Shown here: one piece after another, positions 1 to 5,677 of the stretch
Layout: every line of letters begins with the position of its first letter
Position numbering within the stretch: position 1 is the first letter of the stretch
Origin: an uncultured Faecalibacterium sp.
GTDB taxonomy: Bacteria; Bacillota; Clostridia; Oscillospirales; Ruminococcaceae
Length of the DNA stretch: 5,842 nucleotides
Direction of reading: 5' to 3'
Assembly: GCA_945982465.1 (NCBI GenBank)
Contig: CAMFSB010000117.1
Location: forward strand, 1-5,842
Position numbers and translations under genes: made by a program
The notes under the pieces: generated by a model
Seen by the model: only the letters and a program-made list of their open reading frames with translations
Database searches by the model: none
What the model was told of the DNA's origin: nothing

Positions 1-7
1 CCCTCCC

Positions 8-460
8 ATGACCCCCACTGAGCTAGCGATCAATACCTTTCTTGTGGATGTATTCAACGATGTGCTCCGCCTTGAAAACGAAAGCCTGCGCCGCAGCGGC
101 TGCCGCCAGCTTTCGGTCAGCGAGCTGCATATGCTGGAAGCTGTGCAAGGCGGCGCGGCTGGTATGGGCGAGCTGGCCGAGCGGCTTTCGCTTTCGCCCG
201 GCAGCGTGACCATCGCCGCCAAAACGCTGGAGCAAAAGGGCTATCTGGTGCGCAGCCGCAGCCAGGCTGACCGGCGTCGTGTCACCGTCAGCCTGACCCC
301 CCGCGCCGAGGGTGCGCTGGCATACCACGCGGCGTTCCACCGTCAGCTGATCGGCGCGGTGAGCGCCGCGCTGGGCCAGCAGCAGCTGGAAACACTGGGC
401 GACGCTTTGCGCACGCTGCACACATTTTTTAAGGGCTATGCGCCCGGAGGTATTGTATGA
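8..460 (+). CDS. MarR-family winged-helix transcriptional regulator
   Basis: The 150-residue product is a typical MarR-family dimeric repressor. N-terminal helices run over about residues 5-30. The winged helix-turn-helix covers about residues 35-100: a helix starting at LSVSELHMLEAV, the recognition region around MGELAERLSLSPGSVT (53-68), and the wing KGYLVRSRSQADRRRVTVSLT (residues 77-97), which carries the family's DxRR signature. A C-terminal dimerisation helix follows. The overall pattern (long N-terminal helix with FxDVxNDxLRLE, then the DRR wing) recalls FabT-like regulators of fatty acid synthesis in Firmicutes, but ligand and targets are not visible here. The stop overlaps the ATG of the DegV gene as ATGA, so the two are probably one operon. 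The ATG at 8 is only seven bases from the window edge, so its ribosome binding site and promoter cannot be judged and the true start could lie upstream. Confidence 0.88.
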   Translation: MTPTELAINTFLVDVFNDVLRLENESLRRSGCRQLSVSELHMLEAVQGGAAGMGELAERLSLSPGSVTIAAKTLEQKGYLVRSRSQADRRRVTVSLTPRAEGALAYHAAFHRQLIGAVSAALGQQQLETLGDALRTLHTFFKGYAPGGIV

Positions 461-1323
461 TCCGTATTCTGACTGATTCCGCCAGTGACATCACCCCTGC
501 CGAAGCCGCCCTGCTGGGCGTGACCATCGTACCGCTGAACGTGACCCTTGAGGACGGCGCCGTGCTGCGCGACGGCCTGGACATAACCGGCGACGAATAT
601 TATTCCCTGCTGGCCTCGTGCAATAAGCTGCCCACCACCAGCCAGCCCAGCCCCGAGCTGTTTGCCGCCGAGTACGCCGCCGCCAAGGCCGCCGGCGACG
701 AAATGGTGGTGATCACGCTGTCGGGCCAGCTTTCGGGCACGATGCAGGCCGCCCGCATTGGGGCAGACATGGCCGAATACGAGGCCGTGCAGTTTGTGGA
801 CAGCGAGACCGTCTGCCTGGCCGAGGCGCTGCTGGTACGGCTGGCCGTGCAGCTGCGCGACGAGGGCCGGGACGCGGCCGCCATTGCCGCCGCACTGGAG
901 CAGGCCAAACGGCACCTGCATCTGGTGGCGGTGATCGACGATTTGAAATATCTGCGCAAGGGCGGCCGCCTGCCCGCCGCCGTGGCCATTGCCGGCGGCA
1001 TGCTGGGCATCAAGCCGCTGATCACCATTAAAGAGGGCAAGGTCGCCATGGCCGGCAAGGCACGCGGGCTGCCCGGCGCATACGTGGCGCTGTTCAAAAA
1101 GGTGGAGGAGCTGGGCGGCGTGAACGAAGCCCTCGGCTACGTCACCGCCTATTCGGCCGCCCCACGAGAAGTGGAGCCGATCCGCCGCTACTGCACCCAA
1201 AACCTGAGCCTGAAAGCGCCCTATGTTGCCCGCATCGGCTGCGTGATCGGCACGCACGCCGGCCCGGGCGCATTCGGCATCGCCTTTTTTGATGCCCTGC
1301 CGGACGAACCCGCCAAAGCGTAA
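457..1323 (+). CDS. DegV family protein (FakB-like fatty-acid-binding protein)
   Basis: The 288-residue product is full length for the DegV family, whose members bind a fatty acid and, in the FakAB system, present it to the kinase FakA for phosphorylation. Visible family motifs are TDSASDI (residues 6-12), KLPTTSQPSP (57-66), LSGQLSGTMQAA (88-99), VDSETV (115-120), DDLKYLRKGGRL (162-173) and GTHAGPGAFG (265-274). T61 and S93 sit where FakB proteins place the residues holding the fatty acid carboxylate; this assignment is from memory of the family. The start is well supported: GGAGG at 446-450 lies six bases before the ATG at 457, and the ATG overlaps the MarR stop as ATGA, so translation is coupled. 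No FakA (DAK-domain kinase) gene is in the window. The family call is secure; the actual lipid substrate and whether it serves FakA are inferred. Confidence 0.93.
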   Translation: MIRILTDSASDITPAEAALLGVTIVPLNVTLEDGAVLRDGLDITGDEYYSLLASCNKLPTTSQPSPELFAAEYAAAKAAGDEMVVITLSGQLSGTMQAARIGADMAEYEAVQFVDSETVCLAEALLVRLAVQLRDEGRDAAAIAAALEQAKRHLHLVAVIDDLKYLRKGGRLPAAVAIAGGMLGIKPLITIKEGKVAMAGKARGLPGAYVALFKKVEELGGVNEALGYVTAYSAAPREVEPIRRYCTQNLSLKAPYVARIGCVIGTHAGPGAFGIAFFDALPDEPAKA

Positions 1324-1408
1324 GGCGTTTTCCGCCGGGCGGGCGCGTCTGCCCTGCCGTACCCGATCAGGCGGCGCAGGAGCCATACCGCTGCGGCCTG
1401 CCCCGCCC

Positions 1409-1439
1409 AAACCGCACAAAACCGCATTATAAAACCGCA
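1409..1439. repeat. Three tandem copies of AAACCGCA
   Basis: AAACCGCA occurs at 1409-1416, 1419-1426 and 1432-1439 in the convergent gap between the DegV gene and the tRNA nucleotidyltransferase gene. The complementary TGCGGTT lies at 1468-1474, so each copy can act as the left arm of a hairpin with the same right arm. Read on the minus strand each copy becomes a GCGGTTT or GCGGTTTT segment. Confidence 0.6.
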
Positions 1440-1481
1440 CCCCCGCGCGGCCAACGCCATGCCGGGATGCGGTTCTTTATT
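1420..1481. terminator. Probable bidirectional terminator between convergent genes
   Basis: AACCGCAT at 1420-1427 is an exact complement of ATGCGGTT at 1467-1474, and AACCGCA at 1433-1439 can pair with the same right arm, with an inner CCCG/CGGG extension. On the plus strand the right arm is followed by CTTTATT; on the minus strand the distal arm is followed by TTTTATAATG. The position, between the stop codons of two convergent genes, supports a terminator in both directions. The T-tracts are short and interrupted, so efficiency is uncertain. Confidence 0.5.
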
Positions 1482-1498
1482 GTGTCAGGCGGGGCCGG

Positions 1499-2695
1499 TC
1501 ACACAAACCGCACCAGTGCCTTTGCCATCTGCGCCAGGGTGGGCCACACGTTCAGCGCGGGGCTGTCCACCACGGCTTTCAGCAGGCACTGCTGCACCGC
1601 GCTGATCTTGCGGGCAGGCACGCCCTCGGTGAGCAGCTCGGCGGGCGTGATGCGCAGATGCTCCTTGCGGTAGGGCTCGCCGCTGGCGCACAGCTCCCGG
1701 TACAGCGCCGGCAGGCCGGCAAAGGCTGGCTCCACCGCGGCAAGGGCACCGGCCGCGGCCGCAAAGGCAAACGGCTCGCCGCCCATCAACTGCCGCTTGA
1801 GCGCGTGCCGGTCTGCCGGCATACCGGCGGCGGCCAGCGCGTCCAGCCAGGCAAAGGCCCGCTGCATCTCCCTGCCCAACGTGAACACCTCCGCCGCCCG
1901 CCGGGCGTCCGAGCCGGTCAGCCGCAGCAGCGCCCACCAGCGGCACAGCCGGTTTGCCGGCACAGCGTCCAGCGCCGCCAGAGGGCCGGGGCCGTCCGCC
2001 GCGGCCGCGCCGCCCGGCTGCGCCGGCCCGTGCAGGCCAAAGTGCTCCAGCCCGCCCGCCCGCAGCAGCGGCCACAGCGCCGACGGGCGCGGCCCGGCCA
2101 GCGCCTTATCCAGCTCGGCGCGTGCCCGCGGCGCGCTGACGCAGGCCCGCGTGGGCGCCAGCCGGCCCGCGGCCGCGCCGGTGGCCGGCTCCACGGCAAA
2201 ATCCAGCGTGCCCGCAAAGCGGTACAGCCGCAGGATGCGCAGGGCGTCCTCGGCAAAGCGCACCTCCGGCTCGCCCACGCAGCGCAGCAGCCGCCCGGCC
2301 AGATCGTACCGGCCGTGGAACGGGTCGGTGACCACCTGGCCGTCCCACGCCATGGCGTTGATGGTAAAATCCCGGCGGGCCAGGTCGGCCCGCAGCCCGC
2401 CGCCAAAGCGGACGCTGTCCGGGTGGCGGCGGTCGGAATAGCCCGCCTCAGCCCGGCAGGGGGTGATCTCCACGCCCTGCCAGCAGACCGTGCCGTACTG
2501 CCCGCCGATGGGTTTTGCCCCGGGCAGGGCAGCGGCCAGCTGCTCCGGCGTGCAGTCCACCGTCAGGTCCCAGTCGTGCACGGGGCGCTGCGGCGGGCTG
2601 TCGCGCGCGGCGCCGCCGGGCACCCGGGGGGAGGTCCCCGCCCGTTTCAGTTGTTCCATGGCGGCGGCCACGGGCGCCGGCATAACGATCTGCAT
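1499..2695 (-). CDS. cca: CCA tRNA nucleotidyltransferase / poly(A) polymerase family protein
   Basis: The 398-residue product matches the usual length of the class II CCA-adding enzyme of Firmicutes, which adds or repairs the 3'-CCA end of tRNAs. Nucleotidyltransferase head: GGAARD (27-32), the catalytic DWD (D41, D43), the third acidic position in VEIT (E76), and RRDFTINAMAW (107-117). The neck domain follows with RFAEDALRILRLYRFA (146-161), then RARAEL. The C-terminal body is helical and rich in alanine. The start at 2695 is chosen because GAAAGGAA at 2703-2710 lies seven bases upstream; an upstream start at 2722 would add nine residues without a site. The segment after GGAARD reads SPPQRPVHDWD, where most relatives have a leucine pair and a glycine (as in LLGR), so this loop is divergent although the catalytic residues are kept. 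Poly(A) polymerase activity cannot be excluded by sequence reading alone. The gene converges with the DegV gene and diverges from murC. Confidence 0.86.
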   Translation of the reverse strand: MQIVMPAPVAAAMEQLKRAGTSPRVPGGAARDSPPQRPVHDWDLTVDCTPEQLAAALPGAKPIGGQYGTVCWQGVEITPCRAEAGYSDRRHPDSVRFGGGLRADLARRDFTINAMAWDGQVVTDPFHGRYDLAGRLLRCVGEPEVRFAEDALRILRLYRFAGTLDFAVEPATGAAAGRLAPTRACVSAPRARAELDKALAGPRPSALWPLLRAGGLEHFGLHGPAQPGGAAAADGPGPLAALDAVPANRLCRWWALLRLTGSDARRAAEVFTLGREMQRAFAWLDALAAAGMPADRHALKRQLMGGEPFAFAAAAGALAAVEPAFAGLPALYRELCASGEPYRKEHLRITPAELLTEGVPARKISAVQQCLLKAVVDSPALNVWPTLAQMAKALVRFV

Positions 2696-2702
2696 GGCGG
2701 TG

Positions 2703-2710
2703 TTCCTTTC
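2703..2710 (-). promoter_or_regulatory. Ribosome binding site of the tRNA nucleotidyltransferase gene
   Basis: On the minus strand GAAAGGAA lies seven bases before the ATG at 2695. It decides between this start and the in-frame upstream start at 2722, which lacks a comparable site. Confidence 0.75.
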
Positions 2711-2753
2711 TGCCGCGGGCATAGTGCGCCGCGCGGCATGATTTTCTTTTTCT

Positions 2754-2762
2754 ATGATAGCA
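2754..2762 (-). promoter_or_regulatory. Candidate extended -10 promoter for the tRNA nucleotidyltransferase gene
   Basis: The minus strand reads TGCTATCAT, an extended -10 (TGn plus TATCAT, five of six to consensus), about 59 bases before the ATG at 2695. No good -35 hexamer sits 16-18 bases upstream (the best is AACACT), which fits the reliance of extended -10 promoters on the TG motif. It lies back to back with the murC promoter in the only AT-rich stretch of the window. Confidence 0.5.
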
Positions 2763-2780
2763 TAAATTTTGGCAGAAGTG

Positions 2781-2809
2781 TTTATTTTGCCGTCTAAAAA
2801 TTATATAAT
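2781..2809 (+). promoter_or_regulatory. Candidate sigma-A promoter of murC
   Basis: A perfect -10 TATAAT at 2804-2809 is preceded at 17 bases by a weak -35, TTTATT at 2781-2786. Transcription would start near 2816 and give a leader of about 70 bases. A better-looking -35 sequence, TTGCCG at 2787-2792, is only 11 bases away and so is not a usable partner. The AT-rich surroundings contrast with the GC-rich coding DNA on both sides. Confidence 0.7.
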
Positions 2810-2836
2810 AGCTGTAAACTATTTTGGTGTAATACT

Positions 2837-2867
2837 GCCTGCATGCGGGCCGCGCCTGTATGCAGGC
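2837..2867 (+). other. Strong stem-loop in the murC leader
   Basis: GCCTGCATGCGGGC at 2837-2850 pairs with GCCTGTATGCAGGC at 2854-2867 around a three-base CGC loop. This gives 14 consecutive pairs, two of them G-U wobbles. The hairpin lies downstream of the predicted transcription start and ends six bases before the GGAGG of murC. It is followed by TTTAG rather than a real T-tract, so a complete terminator is unlikely. Roles as a stabilising 5' hairpin, a weak attenuator or a protein-binding site are possible; the sequence does not decide. Confidence 0.6.
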
Positions 2868-2873
2868 TTTAGC

Positions 2874-2878
2874 GGAGG
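2874..2878 (+). promoter_or_regulatory. Ribosome binding site of murC
   Basis: GGAGG lies eight bases before the ATG at 2887 and selects it over the in-frame ATG at 2860, which is nine codons upstream, falls inside the leader hairpin and has no ribosome binding site. Confidence 0.88.
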
Positions 2879-2886
2879 TAAGAGAA

Positions 2887-4266
2887 ATGTACAAAGTTCA
2901 GTCGGATTACGGCCGGGACCTTCTGGATGGCGTAAAAAGCATCCATTTCATCGGCTGCGGCGGCAGCGGCATGTACCCGCTGATCCAGATCCTGGCCGCG
3001 CGCGGCTACCATATCACGGGCAGCGATGTGCTGGAGGGCTCGATTTTGGACAGCGAGCGCGCCATGGGCATTGCCGTGACCCTCGGCCACCGGGCCGAGA
3101 ACATTGAGGGCGCCGACCTGGTGGTGTACTCCGCCGCCATTGCCGCCGACAATGTGGAGCTGGCCGCCGCGCAGGCCCACGGCGTGCGCACCATTGAGCG
3201 CAGCGTGCTGCTGGGCTATGTCAGCCGCCTGTACAAAACCAGCATCTGCGTGGCGGGCACCCACGGCAAAACCACCACCACCGCCATGATTACCACCGCT
3301 TTGGAGCTGGCCGGCCGCGACCCCAGCGCCGTGATCGGCGGCAAGCTGCCGCTGATCGGCGGCTACGGCAAAAGCGGCAAGGGCGATGAGATCGTGGTGG
3401 AGGCCTGCGAGTACGCCGAGACCTTTTTGAAGCTGACGCCCTATTTCGGCGTGATCCTGAACATCGACAACGACCACCTGGATTACTACGGCACTATGGG
3501 CGAGCTGAAATTTGCTTTTAAGCGCTTTGCGCTGATGAGCCAGTATGTGGTGTTTGTGAACGTGGACGACCGGAACACGCTGGACGTGATGTTCTCGCTG
3601 GACCGCCGTGTGCGCACGTTCGGCGTGGACGCCGAGGAGTGCGATTTCAAGGCCGCCAACGTGCAGGAATACCGCCCCGGCTTTTACGAGTTCGATCTGC
3701 TGGTGCTGGGCCGCCCGTCCGGGCACATCCGGCTGTCGATTCCCGGGCGGCACAATGTGTACAACGCGCTGGCCATGTGCGCGGTGTGCATCTCGCTGGG
3801 CATGACCGGCGAGCAGTGCGCCGCCGCCGCCGAACACTTCAAGGGCGCCAGCCGCCGCTTTGAGATCTACGGCGAATGCAACGGCGCGGTGGTGGCCGAT
3901 GATTACGCCCACCACCCCACCGAGCTGGAGGCCACCCTGAAAACCGCCAGGCAGCTGGGATATAAACGCCTGATCGCCGTGCATCAGCCGTTTACATACA
4001 GCCGCACCAAGGCGCTGATGGACGATTTTGTGCGCGTTCTGCAGCTGGCCGATGTGGTTGTATTAACGCCCATTCTGGGCAGCCGCGAGGTGGACGACGG
4101 CAGCGTAAAGACGGCCGATCTGGCCGCCAGGATCCCCGGCGCGGTGGAAGTAAGCAGCCTGGAGGATGCCGCCGCCTGGGTCAAGGCCAACGCCCGCGAG
4201 GGCGATTTGGTGCTCACGCTGGGCTGCGGAGATGGTTACCAGGTCTGCACAATGATGGTGCAGTGA
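2887..4266 (+). CDS. murC: UDP-N-acetylmuramate--L-alanine ligase (MurC)
   Basis: The 459-residue product is a complete MurC, the cytoplasmic ATP-dependent ligase that adds L-alanine to UDP-MurNAc as the first residue of the peptidoglycan stem peptide. The N-terminal Rossmann domain binds UDP-MurNAc and opens with FIGCGGSGM (21-29). The central ATPase domain carries the P-loop GTHGKTTTT (124-132, K128 and T129), a VVEACEY segment that would hold the metal-binding acid, and NIDNDHLDYYG (192-202). The C-terminal domain carries SRRFE (322-326), DDYAHHPTE (338-346) and HQPFTYSRTKAL (366-377), all characteristic of Mur ligases of the MurC type. Catalytic motifs are intact, and length is normal. 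The gene appears monocistronic: it has its own promoter and structured leader upstream and a strong hairpin terminator 25 bases after the stop. It is not surrounded by other mur or fts genes here, a common arrangement for murC in clostridia. Confidence 0.97.
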   Translation: MYKVQSDYGRDLLDGVKSIHFIGCGGSGMYPLIQILAARGYHITGSDVLEGSILDSERAMGIAVTLGHRAENIEGADLVVYSAAIAADNVELAAAQAHGVRTIERSVLLGYVSRLYKTSICVAGTHGKTTTTAMITTALELAGRDPSAVIGGKLPLIGGYGKSGKGDEIVVEACEYAETFLKLTPYFGVILNIDNDHLDYYGTMGELKFAFKRFALMSQYVVFVNVDDRNTLDVMFSLDRRVRTFGVDAEECDFKAANVQEYRPGFYEFDLLVLGRPSGHIRLSIPGRHNVYNALAMCAVCISLGMTGEQCAAAAEHFKGASRRFEIYGECNGAVVADDYAHHPTELEATLKTARQLGYKRLIAVHQPFTYSRTKALMDDFVRVLQLADVVVLTPILGSREVDDGSVKTADLAARIPGAVEVSSLEDAAAWVKANAREGDLVLTLGCGDGYQVCTMMVQ

Positions 4267-4290
4267 GGGCCGGGCGTTTCCTAATAACAA

Positions 4291-4340
4291 AGTTTCCCCC
4301 GCGCCGCGGCCTTATGGCCGCCGCGCGGGGGAATTGTTTT
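4291..4340. terminator. Bidirectional intrinsic terminator between murC and the ECF S-component gene
   Basis: CCCCCGCGCCGCGGCC at 4296-4311 pairs with the 16 bases at 4316-4331 around the loop TTAT, with a single C-C mismatch; two A-T pairs extend the base. On the plus strand the stem is followed by AATTGTTTT, ending murC transcription. On the minus strand it is followed by AAACTTTGTT, ending the transporter unit. Both genes stop within 30 bases of it and converge on it. Confidence 0.85.
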
Positions 4341-4346
4341 GTGCCG

Positions 4347-4889
4347 TTACCGAACCGGCGGCTGCTCTGCCCAGCGCAGCTGGCGCTTTGCCGCCTGCAG
4401 CGCCCGGCGCATGGGCCGGTACAGCAGCAGCATCACGGCAAAATTGCCGATGCCGTGGCCCACGTCGTAGTACAGGCCGGCCATCCACCAGGCAAAGGCG
4501 AACGCATAGTCCCTGACCGCCAGATACACCAGCGCGCACAGCCCGCCGAATGCCAGACCGTACAGCCCGCTGAGCACCGCCCAGAACAGCGTATGGTCGA
4601 TGCGGCGGAACAGCCAGGCAAGCCCCATCAGAAGAAACCAGACATACAGGTACATTGCCCACCACAGGCCAAAGCCGTACAGCACCCCCTGCAGCAGCAG
4701 AAATACGCCGATGGCCCCCGGTGTCTCGCGCGGAAATTCCAGCGTATACAGCACGATCAAAAAGCTGACCGGTTCGATGTTGGGCAGGCCGCTCATCACC
4801 TGCTTGCCCACCACCAGCAGCGCGCCCAGCAGTGCCGCCAATACCAGGCGGCGTGTGGCCTGGTAGCCGCGGCCGGTTCGGTCAGCCAA
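4347..4889 (-). CDS. ECF transporter S component, probable cobalamin/corrinoid specificity
   Basis: The 180-residue product is a hydrophobic protein with about six membrane segments (roughly residues 14-32, 40-52, 58-74, 76-94, 101-125, 131-157). It reads like the substrate-binding S component of energy-coupling factor vitamin transporters. It has an N-terminal alanine-rich helix (AALLGA, 18-23) of the kind that contacts EcfT, then LPNIEPVSFLIVLYT (35-49), and near the end GLYYDVGHGIGNF (138-150). It would pair with an EcfA-EcfA'-EcfT module encoded elsewhere, since none is in the window. Substrate is inferred from the riboswitch upstream, not from its own residues; I cannot tell whether it belongs to the CbrT group. 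The start is a TTG at 4889 that overlaps the TGA of the preceding lipoprotein gene by eight bases. No clear ribosome binding site precedes it, so expression probably depends on coupling. It ends at a strong shared terminator. Confidence 0.82.
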   Translation of the reverse strand: MADRTGRGYQATRRLVLAALLGALLVVGKQVMSGLPNIEPVSFLIVLYTLEFPRETPGAIGVFLLLQGVLYGFGLWWAMYLYVWFLLMGLAWLFRRIDHTLFWAVLSGLYGLAFGGLCALVYLAVRDYAFAFAWWMAGLYYDVGHGIGNFAVMLLLYRPMRRALQAAKRQLRWAEQPPVR

Positions 4890-5331
4890 CGGTGTAAACC
4901 AGGGCGTAGCGGTCGCCGTCCGCTACCGGCTGGCTGTCGATGCCGTACATGCCATACTCATCGTTGACATAGATGGCCCAGTACGCTCCGTCGGCGTCGT
5001 AATCCGCCACTTCGCCGTTGACCGATTCGATGTAAAAGCCGTACTGGCCATCCTCGCCGCCCAGCTCCACCTCGGTTTCGATGGCCTGCTTCAAAAATTC
5101 TGCCGTGGTGTCGATGGCCACCACGTCCGAAAGGCCGTCGGCGTAAGTCACCGTCAGCGTGATGTGCTTGACTTCAGCCTGATCACCGGCTTCGGACGAA
5201 GATACCGACGAGGCCGGCGCCGGCGAGGACGCCGGCGCGGACGAGGCGCTGCCGCAGCCGGCCAGCAGCGCCAGCGACAGGGCGGCCGCCGCCAGCAGGG
5301 CGGCCAATTTTTGCATGTTCCAGTTTTTCAT
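4882..5331 (-). CDS. DUF4430 (intrinsic factor C-terminal-like) lipoprotein
   Basis: The 149-residue product starts with a lipoprotein signal peptide: basic start MKNWNMQK, a hydrophobic stretch (9-24) and the lipobox LAGC with C26 as the lipidated cysteine. A Ser/Ala/Pro linker (28-50) follows, typical of a surface tether. The mature domain (56-148) is one DUF4430-like unit: VTYADG, NGE (105-107), then AYWAIYVNDEYGMYGID (116-132) and PVADGDRYALVYT (135-147). This ending resembles the C-terminal beta domain of intrinsic factor and transcobalamin, which helps enclose cobalamin; the alpha-barrel domain of those proteins is absent. The start at 5331 has AAAGGAGA seven basepair-lengths upstream (5338-5345). 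The same frame stays open to 5706, but that extension runs through the riboswitch and is not coding. The gene is first in a B12-riboswitch-controlled unit and overlaps the ECF S-component gene. Cobalamin binding is inferred, not shown. Confidence 0.85.
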   Translation of the reverse strand: MKNWNMQKLAALLAAAALSLALLAGCGSASSAPASSPAPASSVSSSEAGDQAEVKHITLTVTYADGLSDVVAIDTTAEFLKQAIETEVELGGEDGQYGFYIESVNGEVADYDADGAYWAIYVNDEYGMYGIDSQPVADGDRYALVYTVG

Positions 5332-5337
5332 TGTGTT

Positions 5338-5345
5338 TCTCCTTT
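5338..5345 (-). promoter_or_regulatory. Ribosome binding site of the DUF4430 lipoprotein gene
   Basis: AAAGGAGA on the minus strand lies six bases before the ATG at 5331 and fixes the start there, directly at a canonical lipoprotein signal peptide. Confidence 0.85.
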
Positions 5346-5439
5346 GCTGTGTGCGCCGCGCGGCGCCGTGCCGGTGCGCCCGGGGGGTGGGCGGGCGCGC
5401 CCGGCCTGCGGCCACTGCGCGGCGGCGGAATATGGCAGC
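5346..5439 (-). other. GC-rich untranslated leader downstream of the riboswitch terminator
   Basis: About 95 bases separate the riboswitch terminator from the ribosome binding site. I see no gene here. It holds a perfect 14-base palindrome GCGCCGCGCGGCGC at 5353-5366, seven bases upstream of the ribosome binding site, and further C/G runs able to fold. Whether it regulates translation is unknown. Confidence 0.4.
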
Positions 5440-5470
5440 AAAAAACGCCCCTCCGCAAACGGAAGGGCGT
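5440..5470 (-). terminator. Intrinsic terminator of the cobalamin riboswitch expression platform
   Basis: On the minus strand ACGCCCTTCCG (5470-5460) and CGGAGGGGCGT (5455-5445) pair over 11 bases with one T-G wobble around the loop TTTG, followed by six T (5445-5440). It lies after the aptamer and about 110 bases before the lipoprotein ATG, so it is the likely off-switch when cobalamin is bound. Confidence 0.85.
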
Positions 5471-5531
5471 GGCAGAAAAACACCTTGGTGCTCGTGTGCC
5501 GTACCTTCTCCATCGCTCGTGGAGCCGTACC

Positions 5532-5646
5532 AACGCCGGCCCGGCGATCTGACTTGCGCCCCAGACGGGACGGTACACAGTGGCGGGACCGTGCGGGAAT
5601 CACACCCGCTTCCCCGGTGCCGCAAAAACTGCGGCGCGCCGGCGTT
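5532..5646 (-). ncRNA. Cobalamin (B12) riboswitch aptamer
   Basis: Read on the minus strand, the conserved core runs GGGGAAGCGGGTGTGATTCC, then CGCACGGTCCC, then GCCACTG (5584-5578). This is the hallmark core of adenosylcobalamin-class riboswitches. The B12 box follows as AAGTCAGATCGCCGGGCC (about 5555-5538). The closing stem is an exact nine-base pair, AACGCCGGC (5646-5638) with GCCGGCGTT (5540-5532). A side hairpin GCCGCA-GTTTT-TGCGGC sits between the 5' arm and the core. Downstream, CTCCA/TGGAG (5524-5508) forms a small hairpin, in the position expected for the partner of the regulatory loop-loop contact. The unit lies between a clear promoter and an intrinsic terminator, so control is probably transcriptional and represses the downstream lipoprotein and ECF genes when B12 is abundant. 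Confidence 0.93.
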
Positions 5647-5677
5647 TTTTGCAAAAGGACTTTTTGCTGTATGGCAC

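Noticed and set aside
1324..1408. Small hairpins in the GC-rich stretch after the DegV stop (for example CCGCCGGGCGGG).
   Set aside because: No T-tract follows and GC-rich sequence folds readily; the better terminator is at 1420-1481.
436..1440. Long open frame on the minus strand (334 codons), antisense to the DegV gene.
   Set aside because: No motif and biased composition; the plus strand has every DegV motif and a good ribosome binding site.
1658..2797. Long open frame on the plus strand (379 codons), antisense to the tRNA nucleotidyltransferase gene.
   Set aside because: Product is Arg/Pro/Gly/Ala-rich with no family motif; it is a shadow created by high GC content opposite a well-supported gene.
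2787..2809. TTGCCG as the -35 of the murC promoter.
   Set aside because: Only 11 bases from TATAAT, too short for sigma-A; TTTATT at 17 bases is the better partner despite a weaker match.
2869..3984. Long open frame on the minus strand (371 codons), antisense to murC.
   Set aside because: Low-complexity Ala/Gly/His/Gln-rich product with no recognisable domain; the plus strand encodes an intact MurC.
4263..4967. Plus-strand open frame (234 codons) after murC.
   Set aside because: It starts inside the murC stop region, crosses the bidirectional terminator and runs antisense to the ECF S component; product is Gln/Pro/Arg-rich without a domain.
2724..5364. Identical 14-base sequence GTGCGCCGCGCGGC at 2724-2737 and 5351-5364, both upstream of minus-strand start codons.
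   Set aside because: In a GC-rich window of this size, one such match is expected by chance, and distances to the two ribosome binding sites differ.
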